DNA of 64,000 nucleotides from Lachnospiraceae bacterium (GCA_910574285.1 CAJTAL010000013.1:1-64000), one strand, 5' to 3'. Positions 49,487 to 59,195 are shown, counted from the first letter of the stretch. Notes: generated from the letters alone by a model not told the origin. Made by a program: numbers and translations.

Positions 49487-52400
49487 TTAAGATTTATCTG
49501 AGTATCTTCTTTCATTTCCTGTCTTTCTTATATTTCTTCGCTTTTGATTGAATGCAATGAACACGCCGCTGACTGCGATGAGAGCCAGATAGATGTCCGC
49601 CCGCTTTCGGTCTGTATCGCCTGTCTTTACCGCCTTCGGCGCAGCCTGAGGCTTCACAAGCCTGACCGTCTGCCCTTCGTCCTCCAAATCTTCATGGACC
49701 GCCGCTTCCTTTCCGCTCTCATATAAGAAAAGCTTCTCAAAAACTACGAGTTCCTGTTCTTTCATTCCTTTACTTTGGAAGGTAAAATCCACATCAATGC
49801 TTCCGTCCGCCTTCTCCGGCTTAAATATCCTCTCAGCAGTCACAGGTTTACCGTCTGCCATCAATGGTTCCTTCGCGGCTTTATCCATGACGATACCTTC
49901 CATCCTGTACTCCATGCCCGGAATCAGATTCCGATATTCAACCCGGTCTGTGATCGTCACAACACCGCCTATCACAAGTTCCTTATCCTGATCTGCTTTG
50001 TCTGCCGCGGTCGTCCCTATCTTCGGGAAATATATACTCTGCTTCAAATCCTCAATATCTTCATGCTTCGCAACCGGTTTCTTCTCATATTCCAGGGTCT
50101 CAAAAACTACCGACGTCCTTCCGGCAAGGGATTTTCCGCTGAATGAAAATTCCATGTCTGTCGTCCCTTCGGCATCCTCCGGCTCAAATGTCTTCTCTGC
50201 CGTAACCTGATTTCCGCCGTCGTCTATGACCGGTTCGCCTGTCTCCTGATCCATCAAAATTCCCCGGACTGTATACTCATATCCCGGCAGAAGATTAGAA
50301 TAGGACACCGTATCTGTAATGTTGATCTCCTCGTCTGCCATCGACTGCTGCGTCTGTGTCTCATCGTCTATTGCCGCCGTCCCCAGCTTCGGAATATGAA
50401 TCGTCTGCGCCTCGTCTTCTATATCCTTATGCTCTGCCACTTTCACTTTCTTCAGCCATGACTTTTTCACAGACAGTTCTTCGAATACAACAAATGTCTG
50501 ACCCTCCAGATCCGCCCCCGGGAACCGGAAGCTTAATTCCACACTCCCTTCTGATTCTTCCGGCACAAAATCCATATCCGCATGAATCTCATTCCCGTTT
50601 GCATCCAATGCCGGTTCACCTGTCTTCTGATCCATCAGCATACCCTCCAGATGATATTGACGCTCCGGAATCAAGTGCCGGTAAGATACCGTATCTGTCA
50701 CCGTCACCTCATCGGCCGCCAGCGTCAGATTGATACCGGTCTCCGGATCAACCGCTTTCGTCCTGATCTCCGGGAACCGTACTGTCTGAGGCTCATCTTC
50801 AATATCCGTATGAACTGCGATACTCTTCTTCTCCAAAAACAGTTCTTCAAATGCTACTGTCACCTTACCTGCCAGAATGCTTCCGTCAAACTCGAATACC
50901 ACCGTCTCATCACCCTCCGGATTCTTCGCCGTAAATTCTTTTTCTGCCGTAATCTCCTTTCCTTTGGCATCTAATATCGGCCCGCCAGTCTCCTGATCCA
51001 TCAGGATTCCTGATATTGTGTATTTCTTTCCCGGCAGAAGATTCTTATAATGCACAACGTCTTCCAATATTACCTTCTGACCTGCAAAAGACATCCTCTC
51101 TTGCGTATCCTGATCTGAAGCCTCTGTTTCTATCGAAGGAAAATATATGGTCTGCTTCTCGTCATCATCTTCTTTATGCTCTGCAATCCTTTTACCGCCG
51201 TACAGCATTTCTTCATAGACAACCAACGTCTCTCCTGCCAGATTCCTTCCGTCAAAACGGAATACGACTTCCGTGCTCCCGTCCTTCTCTTCCGGAGTAA
51301 ATGAAACCTGCGCTTCAATGGACGCTCCTTTGGCATCTGCCGCAGCCTTCCCGGTCTTCCGGTCAATCAACGTACCTTTCAATACATATTCTTTATGCGG
51401 CACCAGATTCTCGTATCTGACTTCATCCACAAGGGTCACCTCCGAATCCGCCCTGGCAATATGAGAACCTGTATCATTGTCTCGAACACTTGTGCCAATC
51501 TTCGGAACGTACACAGTCTGCGGTTCGTCCGTGATATCATGGTGCACCGCATATTCCCGGCCGTCCCTCTCCAGGGATTCAAAAGCTACCAGCGTTTTAC
51601 CGGCAAGATTCCTGCCCGGAAACCGGAATGTCACATCAACCGTACCATTTGCCCTTTCCGCCGTAAATTCCGTCTCTGCCTCTACTTTACTCCCCTTCTC
51701 ATCTAAAACCTCCCGTCCGGTTTTCTTATCCATCAGAGTTCCGGTCACCTTATACTTCCGGCCGACCCGCAGATTCTCGTAAGAAACCGTATCTACAATC
51801 ACCATCTCTTCATCTGCCCCGGCAATCTCAGAGTTCGTATTCTGACTGACCGCCCGTGTCCCGATCCTCGGAAAATGTATGGTCTGACCAGAATCATTGA
51901 TATCTTTATGCTCTGCCAGTTTCTTATCCTGCAGATACAGCTCTTCGTATACAACCACATCTGCCCCCGCAAGTCCTGCCGCATCAAAGAAAAATTCCAC
52001 CTCAACCTCGCCGTTAGAATCCTTCGGCGTAAATTCCTTTACGGCCTTAATCGGTGTTTTGTCTCTGTCCGTAACCGCACGCCCCGTCGTCCGATTCATC
52101 AACGTCCCTTCAAGACGGTACTTCTTATTCTTCTGCAAACCAATATAAGAAACTCTGTCAATGATCGTCACGTCATCTGCCTTGGCATAATGGGTCCCTG
52201 TCGCCTCGTCCCTTGCCGTAGTCTGAATCGCAATATCCGCATTCTCTACATTTCCCAGGTTAACGATATAATTCGCCCTTGATATCGTGAATGTACCGGA
52301 ATAGAGGTATTTTCCTTCATTCGCGGCACATTGCAGTTCCTCGATCCGATAAGTATCATACGGCAGTGCGCCGACTCCGTCGTCCACTCCCACAGTATTC

Positions 52401-54622
52401 CCGTTCTCATCCTGTCCAAACCAAAGTCCATTCCCGGCCTGTCCTCCATTCGTCTGATAACTGTGGGCAGCATAGGCCGTATTCGAAGAATAATGCCCGT
52501 TCTCATCCGTCATGATGATATGCGATTCCTTCGTCGTATTAGATGTAATGCGAAACGGGACTCCCGCGATTGCCTGCTGGGTGTTCTTATCAATTTTCGT
52601 CAGCTCGAAATCTCCCCGGATTACACTGTCGGCAACGACATATTCTCTTCCGTCTTCCACAACTCCCTGGTTTCCGTTCTGGACAACCTTCGCAATATGG
52701 AACTTCTCCGCTGCCGCGCCCGTTCCGGATGAATTCAGATAGATACTGTCAAGCTGGTATCCCGCCGGCGCCTGAATCTCTTCCACACGGATCGTTCCAA
52801 GGGGAAGCATCATCTCTTCCCGATTCATATAAAATGCATCCCCGGAGACCTTATACTGTTCTTCATTCCCTGCTGCCCGGCCATTTTTCCCTCTGTCCGG
52901 TTCCAGAGCTCCGGCTCTTAACACCCAGGTTCGGTCCGCTTTTGCCGGAAGATTATCCTTCGTGTAATAGCCCCGGTAAAAGCTCACCCGAAACTGAGTA
53001 TTATCCAAAGAAGCGGCTCCCAGCGCGACACTGTCCCTCGTCTCACGGTCTACCTTATACAACATAAGGGGAGGAGAGATCACCGGCTCGTCACTCACCT
53101 TAAGTTCTGCTGTCTGCCCGCTCGCCACCTGTATCGTATACACGGCAGAATCCAACATATATCCTCTTGCCGCTTTTATCTCTTTCACATAATAAGTTCC
53201 TGCATCCAGGCTTGCCGTATCCGAATTCCCGGATCCATCTGTAGTAAGCGTCGCCACTTGTATCCCACATCCCCTGTCACTGAACACACCGTATTGGGCG
53301 CCTGCAAGGCTGTAGCAACTGTTACCCGCCGTAATCTCTGTGTTGGAAGATGATTTCCTAAGCTTTGCATAACCTTTCGGATTTTCGCCCTTTTCAATCC
53401 AGACGATATCCTGCACGCTGTCAGAACCACTATGGGCTACATATGCTTTATACTGGCTTAAATAATCCTGAAAAAGTCCATAGGATACATCATCCGGATT
53501 ATGAGATACCTGTGAAAGAATAGCCGCCATATTCTTCACACCGTCAGCCATAGAGGCTGTCAATCCTTTCAATGAACCCATATACAGATATCCTATCAAC
53601 GCATGGGCATAAGCATATACGTTGTTATCTGCTTCATTATAGATATTCTTTCCATAGTTCTCGTACAATTGGGGGACACCTCCGGGCGCAATTAACAGTG
53701 CAGCCTTAATCATCGTATTATCCAATTCCGAGATACTATAAATCCCGTTCGGAGACTCCAGATTCGGCTGCGCACAATATCCCAGGAATTGCCCGGTTCC
53801 GGTCGTAACATGATATTCATGCGTACTCCACCCCCCGTAACGATGTGAAGTTCCCGGCCTGATCGTTGCATCAGAACCGATTGCAGATCTTAACATCATA
53901 CCGCCGGTCAGACGCGCCGTCAGACCGGTATCCGCTTTCCTGCTGTCTTTTCCCCATACATATCCCTCATATGGAAATGACAACTCCTGACTCCGGATCT
54001 CTTCTGTCCAGTCACTCTGTACTTCCGGCTGCTTACCATCCGGATTGTCCGAAGTTTTCTTTTCATATACCGCATACACGTCCACATCATAATCCTCCAT
54101 CACGAAGGATACCCTGCTGCCCTCTATCTGGTTCTTCAAACCCTCTTCTTTGATAATTTCCTCTTTTGTTATTCTCTCTCCTGCTGATCCCTCTTCCTTT
54201 GTCTCTTCTTTACTTGCCCCCTGAATTTCCTCTTTGTCTTTCGTCTGCCCTGTTCCATTCTGATCTTCCGTCCGGTCTTCTTCCTGATTTTCTTCCCTGC
54301 TTTCTGTCTGCCCTTCTTTATTCTGATCTCCGAACCGGTTGTCTTCTCTAAAATCAGCATCCAGAATCTTAACCTGTTCCAGCTCGAACCCCTCTTCAGG
54401 ACATACCTCAAAGGTTATCAATTCTCCCGAACGGCAAACCCTGCTCTTCTCTTCCGAATCTAAAAATCTGATTTTTCCTCCTTCCATAGTTTTCAAAGTA
54501 ACTGTATGCTCCTCATCCGTCCTGATATCTGACGCAAATATCTTCTCTGCGCAAGGCAGCATAACAGAAAAACACATCGCTAAAGCAAGGAGCGCCGCTA
54601 TCCCCTTTTTCATTCTTTCCAT
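49487..54622 (-). CDS. giant VaFE-repeat surface-anchored protein
   Basis: A cell-wall protein of about 1,711 residues. The start at 54622 (MERMKKGIAALLALAMCFSV) opens a signal peptide and follows AAGGGGA; an in-frame ATG at 54709 is less likely. After an acidic Glu/Lys-rich region comes a thioester-type domain with the cysteine in FLGYCAQPN (about residue 283). Collagen-binding/SpaA-like domains follow (YYVKEIKAARGYMLDSAVYT; FELTKIDKNTQQAIAGVPFR). Then come seven VaFE repeats (from about 815; D-x-V-x-Y-x-N-L ... FEEL/FESL ... AEHKDI-DEAQTI). A KTGDT sorting-type signal with a C-terminal membrane helix and basic tail ends it. The usual TQxA partner of the thioester cysteine is not obvious. 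A role in adhesion is likely. Confidence 0.92.
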   Translation of the reverse strand: MERMKKGIAALLALAMCFSVMLPCAEKIFASDIRTDEEHTVTLKTMEGGKIRFLDSEEKSRVCRSGELITFEVCPEEGFELEQVKILDADFREDNRFGDQNKEGQTESREENQEEDRTEDQNGTGQTKDKEEIQGASKEETKEEGSAGERITKEEIIKEEGLKNQIEGSRVSFVMEDYDVDVYAVYEKKTSDNPDGKQPEVQSDWTEEIRSQELSFPYEGYVWGKDSRKADTGLTARLTGGMMLRSAIGSDATIRPGTSHRYGGWSTHEYHVTTGTGQFLGYCAQPNLESPNGIYSISELDNTMIKAALLIAPGGVPQLYENYGKNIYNEADNNVYAYAHALIGYLYMGSLKGLTASMADGVKNMAAILSQVSHNPDDVSYGLFQDYLSQYKAYVAHSGSDSVQDIVWIEKGENPKGYAKLRKSSSNTEITAGNSCYSLAGAQYGVFSDRGCGIQVATLTTDGSGNSDTASLDAGTYYVKEIKAARGYMLDSAVYTIQVASGQTAELKVSDEPVISPPLMLYKVDRETRDSVALGAASLDNTQFRVSFYRGYYTKDNLPAKADRTWVLRAGALEPDRGKNGRAAGNEEQYKVSGDAFYMNREEMMLPLGTIRVEEIQAPAGYQLDSIYLNSSGTGAAAEKFHIAKVVQNGNQGVVEDGREYVVADSVIRGDFELTKIDKNTQQAIAGVPFRITSNTTKESHIIMTDENGHYSSNTAYAAHSYQTNGGQAGNGLWFGQDENGNTVGVDDGVGALPYDTYRIEELQCAANEGKYLYSGTFTISRANYIVNLGNVENADIAIQTTARDEATGTHYAKADDVTIIDRVSYIGLQKNKKYRLEGTLMNRTTGRAVTDRDKTPIKAVKEFTPKDSNGEVEVEFFFDAAGLAGADVVVYEELYLQDKKLAEHKDINDSGQTIHFPRIGTRAVSQNTNSEIAGADEEMVIVDTVSYENLRVGRKYKVTGTLMDKKTGREVLDEKGSKVEAETEFTAERANGTVDVTFRFPGRNLAGKTLVAFESLERDGREYAVHHDITDEPQTVYVPKIGTSVRDNDTGSHIARADSEVTLVDEVRYENLVPHKEYVLKGTLIDRKTGKAAADAKGASIEAQVSFTPEEKDGSTEVVFRFDGRNLAGETLVVYEEMLYGGKRIAEHKEDDDEKQTIYFPSIETEASDQDTQERMSFAGQKVILEDVVHYKNLLPGKKYTISGILMDQETGGPILDAKGKEITAEKEFTAKNPEGDETVVFEFDGSILAGKVTVAFEELFLEKKSIAVHTDIEDEPQTVRFPEIRTKAVDPETGINLTLAADEVTVTDTVSYRHLIPERQYHLEGMLMDQKTGEPALDANGNEIHADMDFVPEESEGSVELSFRFPGADLEGQTFVVFEELSVKKSWLKKVKVAEHKDIEDEAQTIHIPKLGTAAIDDETQTQQSMADEEINITDTVSYSNLLPGYEYTVRGILMDQETGEPVIDDGGNQVTAEKTFEPEDAEGTTDMEFSFSGKSLAGRTSVVFETLEYEKKPVAKHEDIEDLKQSIYFPKIGTTAADKADQDKELVIGGVVTITDRVEYRNLIPGMEYRMEGIVMDKAAKEPLMADGKPVTAERIFKPEKADGSIDVDFTFQSKGMKEQELVVFEKLFLYESGKEAAVHEDLEDEGQTVRLVKPQAAPKAVKTGDTDRKRADIYLALIAVSGVFIAFNQKRRNIRKTGNERRYSDKS

Positions 54623-54712
54623 ACTTTTATTTTCCCCTTTCCTGACTGCGGATACATATACGTATCCGGAAAACAAGACATTTTTCTGCACAATACATTT
54701 TTTTGCCAAAAT

Positions 54713-55408
54713 CTATCTGTCTCTTAATTCCAATCTTACCAGTTTTCTGCCGCATATCATAAAGAGAAATACATAGATACATAACAGTATCCTAAGAATA
54801 TTCCCTGGCTCCAATGCCTTTAGATGATAAGCAGAAATGCTCTTTTCTCTGGTCTTCTGATTCGATACCACCGTTGTAATCTTTGGAAAATATATCGCCT
54901 TCTCCGGGTCTTCCGAACTTTCATGTCCGGCTATCCTCTTTCCATTGCACAATAATTCCTCATATACAGCCAACGTCTCCCCGGCGTATCCGGAGCCGTC
55001 AAACCGAAGTCCCAGTTCCACACTTCCCTCTGCCTTCGCAGGTATAAATTCTGCCTGTACCGCAATGTCATTTCCTTTCGAATCAGTCTTTACTTTCTTC
55101 GTATCCCGGTCAATCAAAACTCCCCGAAGCGTGTACTCTCTTTTCGGTACAAGATTCTCATACCTTACTTCATCGATGATCGTCACATCAGAATCCGCCT
55201 GAGAGATGTGTATTCCGGTATCTTCGTCATACACTGTTGTACTGAGTCTCGGCATATGCCGTATCTGCGCTTCATCCGATACATCTTGATAAACCAAGTG
55301 CTCTCCCAGTCTCTCTGATGCTGCGACAAGATCCGCATACTGCAGTCCCAACGACAAACACACGATCAACACAGAAAGACATGCCGCGCCTTTCTTCTCT
55401 TTTTCCAT
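54713..55408 (-). CDS. short VaFE-repeat protein with C-terminal membrane helix
   Basis: A 231-residue protein: signal peptide (about 1-30), the tail of one VaFE repeat (DVSDEAQIRHMPRLSTTVYD), one complete repeat (DEVRYENLVPKREYTLRGVL ... VYEELLCNGKRIAGHESSED) and a C-terminal hydrophobic segment (NILRILLCIYVFLFMI) with a short basic end. It has no LPxTG or KTGD motif, so it is probably retained by the membrane helix. It lies 90 bases upstream of the giant VaFE gene on the same strand and probably shares its promoter. It could be a membrane partner of the larger protein or a fragment left by recombination between repeats. Confidence 0.8.
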   Translation of the reverse strand: MEKEKKGAACLSVLIVCLSLGLQYADLVAASERLGEHLVYQDVSDEAQIRHMPRLSTTVYDEDTGIHISQADSDVTIIDEVRYENLVPKREYTLRGVLIDRDTKKVKTDSKGNDIAVQAEFIPAKAEGSVELGLRFDGSGYAGETLAVYEELLCNGKRIAGHESSEDPEKAIYFPKITTVVSNQKTREKSISAYHLKALEPGNILRILLCIYVFLFMICGRKLVRLELRDR

Positions 55409-56041
55409 ACTTCACTGTCCTCCTTTCTTTTACGTGATATCAATCGCCTTCTGTCATTCTGCAATCTTTGTTTACTGCAAGACAAATCATTCGCTCTGCC
55501 AGTAGCCAAATAAAATGGTGCTCTCATTGGCGAAAGATAACATGATAGAAAAGATCGCCGGCAAGCAAAAATATACCGTTAATTCCGCAACACCATGACC
55601 GGCCGGAGTACGAATGTACTGTCTGCATAAAATCTACTAAAATACATTGGAAAATATCAGAAATTAAGATAATTCGATAATCAGACGGACGTCAAAACAT
55701 CCGATGAATTTTTTACCCCTGACAGGGAGAATAGAATATTTTTGCCAGGATACAGACTGTCAATTCTGATCACAAAATGACAAATATTGATTTATTAAAT
55801 AGTAACACGTTTCTTTCCTGCCAGCAAGATACAACAGTTCGACAAATTATGACAATTTCCCTGACAGCACTACTCCCCAAACCTCGGCACAGCCCACTGC
55901 GTTGCCAGGCGCCAGCGCCTCTGTTTAGCAAGGACTGAAACAAAATGCAGAACCGTGTTTGTGAAGCAGCACTCTCAGAAAAATATTCTGTGCGAAACAG
56001 TAAGGTATGTCTCTCGCCGGGACAGCTCACACCCATTAGAA
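55409..56041. other. intergenic region with long leader of the VaFE genes
   Basis: No gene that I trust. 55409-55728 is the predicted untranslated leader of the VaFE operon (minus strand), with small hairpins such as CGGATG/CGTCCG and GCCGG/CCGGC. 55770-56036 is open on the minus strand for 88 codons, but its composition (many Cys, Arg, Trp and Gly scattered) and the lack of a ribosome site argue against coding. A small GGCGCCAGCGCC palindrome lies near 55908. Confidence 0.5.
55735..55763 (-). promoter_or_regulatory. promoter of the VaFE operon
   Basis: TTGACA (55763-55758) and AATATT (55740-55735) on the minus strand, exactly 17 bases apart. It gives a leader of about 320 bases before the short VaFE gene. 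Confidence 0.55.
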
Positions 56042-57085
56042 TTATAAGCCATATCGCTGATACATCTGCTCCAGATATGCATTATCTTCACTTGTTACTT
56101 TTAAATCACCTATGAGATTGTCATGAAGAAGATGACGGATAAGTAAATTTAAACGCTGTTCTCGCTTTTCGTTACTTTCTTCCTTTTTTTTCAGCAAAAG
56201 TTCACGTTCATGTATTTGAGATTCCTTTTGCTGTATCTGGGATTTCATCTCTTGCATCCGGGACTCCTTTTCTTGCATCTGAGATTCCTTTTGCTGTATC
56301 TGGGATTTCATCTCTTGCATCCGGGACTCCTTTTCTTGCATCCGGGACTCCTTTTCTTGCATCCGGGACTCCTTTTCTTGCATCTGGCGTTCTTTCTCGT
56401 TCCATTCATCTTTAAAGATCTCTTTTAATACATCGCTTACCATACTGTACTCTCCTTCCAGGATTTCTTTATTCGCCTGCATGATCAGATCCATCGCCGA
56501 TTGATACAGAATGGAATCCTTATGCCGTTGATATTCTATCAGTAATTGCTCCGTATTCCTATTCATCGGCAGTTTTTTTGTTAAACTGCTCAGCCATCGG
56601 TTTTCTTCGGGAGGAAGCCTGTTGATTATTATAATCTGCATAGCAATCGAATCGTTCTTAAGCTTGCAGATACCTTTATCCGTATGTTCCACTTCGATTC
56701 CCCGTTCTTTTTGCAATATCTTCAGCATTTTCCGTGGATAATGACTGCACACAAAAGTAATGCTCACATCAGTCATGGAGATTTCATGAATCTTTTTTGT
56801 TTTAGATTGATAGAGACAGGCATATCCGTATACTTTATAAAAATCATTGATGTTCAGAGTATCATCAGGACTTTTGTACTCTATTAAATTGTGTTTTCGG
56901 AAAATCTTTCCAATCTTCTTTTGTACAGGCAAATCAGAATTCTTTATGACCAGGGTATCAACACGCAGAGCTTTTTTGTATAACTCGTGTTCCGGGTAGA
57001 ATTCCAGGTGCGTAGCTTCTCCTTGAAGTTCAATTTGAAGTGAAGCATGAAAACCATCATGCCACTGTAAGAGATCATCTGCCAT
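56042..57085 (-). CDS. PD-(D/E)XK-nuclease-like protein with repeat coiled coil
   Basis: A 347-residue protein. The N-terminal 130 residues have a restriction-endonuclease-like pattern: an Asp in RVDTLVIKN, then HNLIEYKSPDD with E-x-K, matching the D...(E)xK metal site of Rpn/PD-(D/E)XK transposase-type proteins. The middle is helical (LLIEYQRHKDSILYQSAMDL). Residues about 230-300 are a seven-residue tandem repeat (MQEKESR / MQEMKSQIQQKESQ) predicted to form a long coiled coil. The C-terminus is IRHLLHDNLIGDLKVTSED followed by AYLEQMYQRYGL. The N-terminus matches no transposase catalytic core beyond the nuclease motif. Whether it cuts DNA is unproven. Confidence 0.6.
   Translation of the reverse strand: MADDLLQWHDGFHASLQIELQGEATHLEFYPEHELYKKALRVDTLVIKNSDLPVQKKIGKIFRKHNLIEYKSPDDTLNINDFYKVYGYACLYQSKTKKIHEISMTDVSITFVCSHYPRKMLKILQKERGIEVEHTDKGICKLKNDSIAMQIIIINRLPPEENRWLSSLTKKLPMNRNTEQLLIEYQRHKDSILYQSAMDLIMQANKEILEGEYSMVSDVLKEIFKDEWNEKERQMQEKESRMQEKESRMQEKESRMQEMKSQIQQKESQMQEKESRMQEMKSQIQQKESQIHERELLLKKKEESNEKREQRLNLLIRHLLHDNLIGDLKVTSEDNAYLEQMYQRYGL
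56205..56400 (-). repeat. 21-bp in-frame tandem repeat in the coiled coil
   Basis: About nine copies of a 21-base unit (plus-strand reading TTTTCTTGCATCCGGGACTC) in two alternating variants encode MQEKESR and MQ-KSQ heptads. Several neighbouring copies are identical over 21 bases, so copy number may change readily. Confidence 0.9.
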
Positions 57086-57470
57086 TCACTACCTCCATTA
57101 TATTCAATTAGCTGCCTGTATGCAAGGTGTTAAAACTGTTAAAATTATTACATTACGGACATCACCTGCTCTTTCCTTTCAAACCATATACTGTAAAATC
57201 AAATGGATACATCCTGACGAATGTCAGATCTGAAAAATAGATTATCTGTATTTGATAACTGATATGCCATAGTGATACTATAACACATCTGCTTTTAAGA
57301 CACAATAGCTTTTGAAAAAACGAGGCATTTAGCATATTGCCTGTATTTCTATTTTTTGTTATAGTAAATATACTCTTGGATACTCTCTCGTTCTCAGCGA
57401 AAAATCGTCTCACAAAAATCAGACCAAAGAGATTCAACGAGTACATGCAAAATACAGGAGGTGTAGATCC
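57086..57470. other. divergent intergenic region, no gene seen
   Basis: AT-rich space between the PD-(D/E)XK gene and the AraC regulator, which point away from each other. TTGTTATAGTAAATATACTC-type sequence around 57355 may hold the regulator's promoter. I see no RNA gene, repeat or strong hairpin. Confidence 0.5.
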
Positions 57471-58367
57471 GTGCAGGCCATTAAGATCCAGACCGATCAG
57501 AATCAAAGAGAATTGTCCGAACACGGGACGGCACAGTTTCCGCTGTCTGTTACTCATGATTATCTGAATGATTATTTTGAACGTTATGTCCGATGCCACT
57601 GGCATGAAGAATTGGAGATTCCGGTCGTTATCCATGGAAAGATCCGCTACCAGGTGAAGGAGCACTCTTTCGATCTGAATCCCGGAGATGGTATTGTAAT
57701 TAACTCACGGGTACCACATACGATTACTCCCCTCGGAAATGATGAACCTGTCATGCTGACAACGATATTTTCTCCGTCCCTGCTGTATGGGACGCCTGCA
57801 AGCACGATCTATCAGAATCTCCTGAATCCGTACATGAATACGCCGGAGCTTGCGGGTATCCTGCTTCACGAACACGATGTAGAAACACTGAAGCAGATCG
57901 ATATACTCTATCAAGAATCCAATTTCGGAGTTGAGCTTAAGATCAAAGGACTGTTATGTAATCTATTCTTTGATCTTCTTTCCAGGCGCAGGAACATGCT
58001 GTCGCCGGTAAAAGTCTCAAATGAAGAATCTCTGTCCAGACTGAAGATACTGTTGGATTCGATTCATGAAAATTATGCCGAACAACTATCTCTCACTGAT
58101 TTAGCATCAAAGATATCCATTTCCAAGGAAGGCTGCTGCAGGTTCTTCAAAAACATGACCGGAAAGACTATTTCCCAATACCTGGAAGAATACAGGGTTT
58201 CACAGGGAATACTACTCCTCCAGAATGATCAGTATTCTGTTATGCAGGTCGCATATCTGGTTGGATTCGGCAATCCTGGACGATTCTCCGCTGCATTTGC
58301 CAGGCGGATGAACTGTACCCCCAGCCAGTACCGTAAGACGATAGCTCATCACTGTATTCATTCTTAA
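57471..58367 (+). CDS. AraC-family regulator with cupin domain
   Basis: A 298-residue protein starting with GTG at 57471, behind GGAGGTGTAGATCC. N-terminal cupin: RCHWHEELEIPVVIHGKIRY, then DLNPGDGIVINSRVPHTI. C-terminal double helix-turn-helix: LSLTDLASKISISKEGCCRF and SVMQVAYLVGFGNPGRFSAA, ending CTPSQYRK. It resembles the regulator next to galK more than the one at 17941. The neighbours (a nuclease-like gene and a YczE-type membrane protein) give no clear target; the membrane protein lies convergent beyond a terminator. Confidence 0.92.
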   Translation: MQAIKIQTDQNQRELSEHGTAQFPLSVTHDYLNDYFERYVRCHWHEELEIPVVIHGKIRYQVKEHSFDLNPGDGIVINSRVPHTITPLGNDEPVMLTTIFSPSLLYGTPASTIYQNLLNPYMNTPELAGILLHEHDVETLKQIDILYQESNFGVELKIKGLLCNLFFDLLSRRRNMLSPVKVSNEESLSRLKILLDSIHENYAEQLSLTDLASKISISKEGCCRFFKNMTGKTISQYLEEYRVSQGILLLQNDQYSVMQVAYLVGFGNPGRFSAAFARRMNCTPSQYRKTIAHHCIHS

Positions 58368-58371
58368 GAAA

Positions 58372-58452
58372 TAAGCACTAATAAGCACTAATAAGCACTA
58401 ATAAGCGCTATTACATCTAGATTAACAGCAAAGATGTAATAGCGCACAAAGA
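58372..58452. terminator. short tandem repeats and bidirectional terminator
   Basis: Three to four copies of an 11-base unit (AATAAGCACTA) at about 58374-58408 run into a 13-base-pair stem, GCGCTATTACATC with GATGTAATAGCGC (about 58406-58446). Sited between converging genes, it should stop both transcripts. Confidence 0.7.
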
Positions 58453-58466
58453 CTATTTCTTTATTC

Positions 58467-59195
58467 TTATAGATATATACTTCTTCTGCACAGCCCGGAA
58501 ATCTGCCTTTCTTTGCGCTCCCTGTTCAAGAACGGCTGCGCAAGCGTCTGATTAAAGAATTCGATCAGGCTTCCCATGAAGAAAGCTGTAATCATGGTTC
58601 CTATTCCCGCTATTGCAGTAAGACCGGTCAAAGATCCGCCGGACACCACATACAGAGTACATCCCAAACTTACACAGATCAGGTCTGTGCCAAGACGCAC
58701 ATATCTGAACTCACCGACATGCCACTTATTCGCCAGGATCAGCGCAACCGCGTCATAAGGAGATACCCCCATATCCGCAGTAAAATAAAATGACGAACTG
58801 ATACATATGATACCGATTCCGATCAGAAAAGCCAGAACACGGACTCCGAAAGACGGCGCCGGGAAGAGCCCCCGCAGCAAATCCGTCGAAAAATCAATCA
58901 CATATCCCAGCAGGGAGAGATTGAAGACCGTTCCGATCCCTATATAATGGCGGTCAAAAACCAGCATGAACATCAGCAGGCAGATGCTCACAAGTATATG
59001 AAGAGTTCCAAAAGGAACCGGGATGAATGAGGAAAGCCCCGCCATGAACGACTGGAAGGGATCTACGCCAAAAGCCGCAAGCTTGAGAAAACCTACGCTT
59101 ACCCCACATAAAAATATTCCTCCGATTGTCATGACAATCCTTTTATAAAAATGATTCTTATTTTTCAATTCTTTTAATTCTCTAAGTGATCTCAT
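58467..59195 (-). CDS. YczE/YitT-type membrane protein
   Basis: A membrane protein of about 242 residues. The start at 59195 (MRSLRELKEL) follows AGGAGGCATAACA and is preferred over an in-frame ATG at 59303. About five to six helices: VMTIGGIFLCGVSVGFLKLA with the following AAFGVDPFQSFM, LHILVSICLLMFMLVFDRHY, ISSSFYFTADMGVSPYDAVA and GLTAIAGIGTMITAFFMGSL. The two G-V-D/S-P-Y/F motifs after helices 1 and 4 are typical of the family. Its function is unknown; YczE-type proteins often adjoin transporters or regulators. Confidence 0.85.
   Translation of the reverse strand: MRSLRELKELKNKNHFYKRIVMTIGGIFLCGVSVGFLKLAAFGVDPFQSFMAGLSSFIPVPFGTLHILVSICLLMFMLVFDRHYIGIGTVFNLSLLGYVIDFSTDLLRGLFPAPSFGVRVLAFLIGIGIICISSSFYFTADMGVSPYDAVALILANKWHVGEFRYVRLGTDLICVSLGCTLYVVSGGSLTGLTAIAGIGTMITAFFMGSLIEFFNQTLAQPFLNRERKERQISGLCRRSIYL

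Noticed and set aside
53866-54411. Long open frames on the other strand and in other frames of the VaFE gene's acidic region
   Set aside because: They are produced by its Glu/Lys-rich low-complexity sequence; no ribosome sites and unlikely composition.
55770-56036. 88-codon open frame on the minus strand
   Set aside because: No ribosome site, erratic composition rich in Cys, Arg and Trp, no recognisable domain, and it overlaps the sequence just upstream of the VaFE promoter.
58372-58410. Short tandem repeats considered as a CRISPR array
   Set aside because: Units are only 11 bases with no spacers; no cas gene is in the window.
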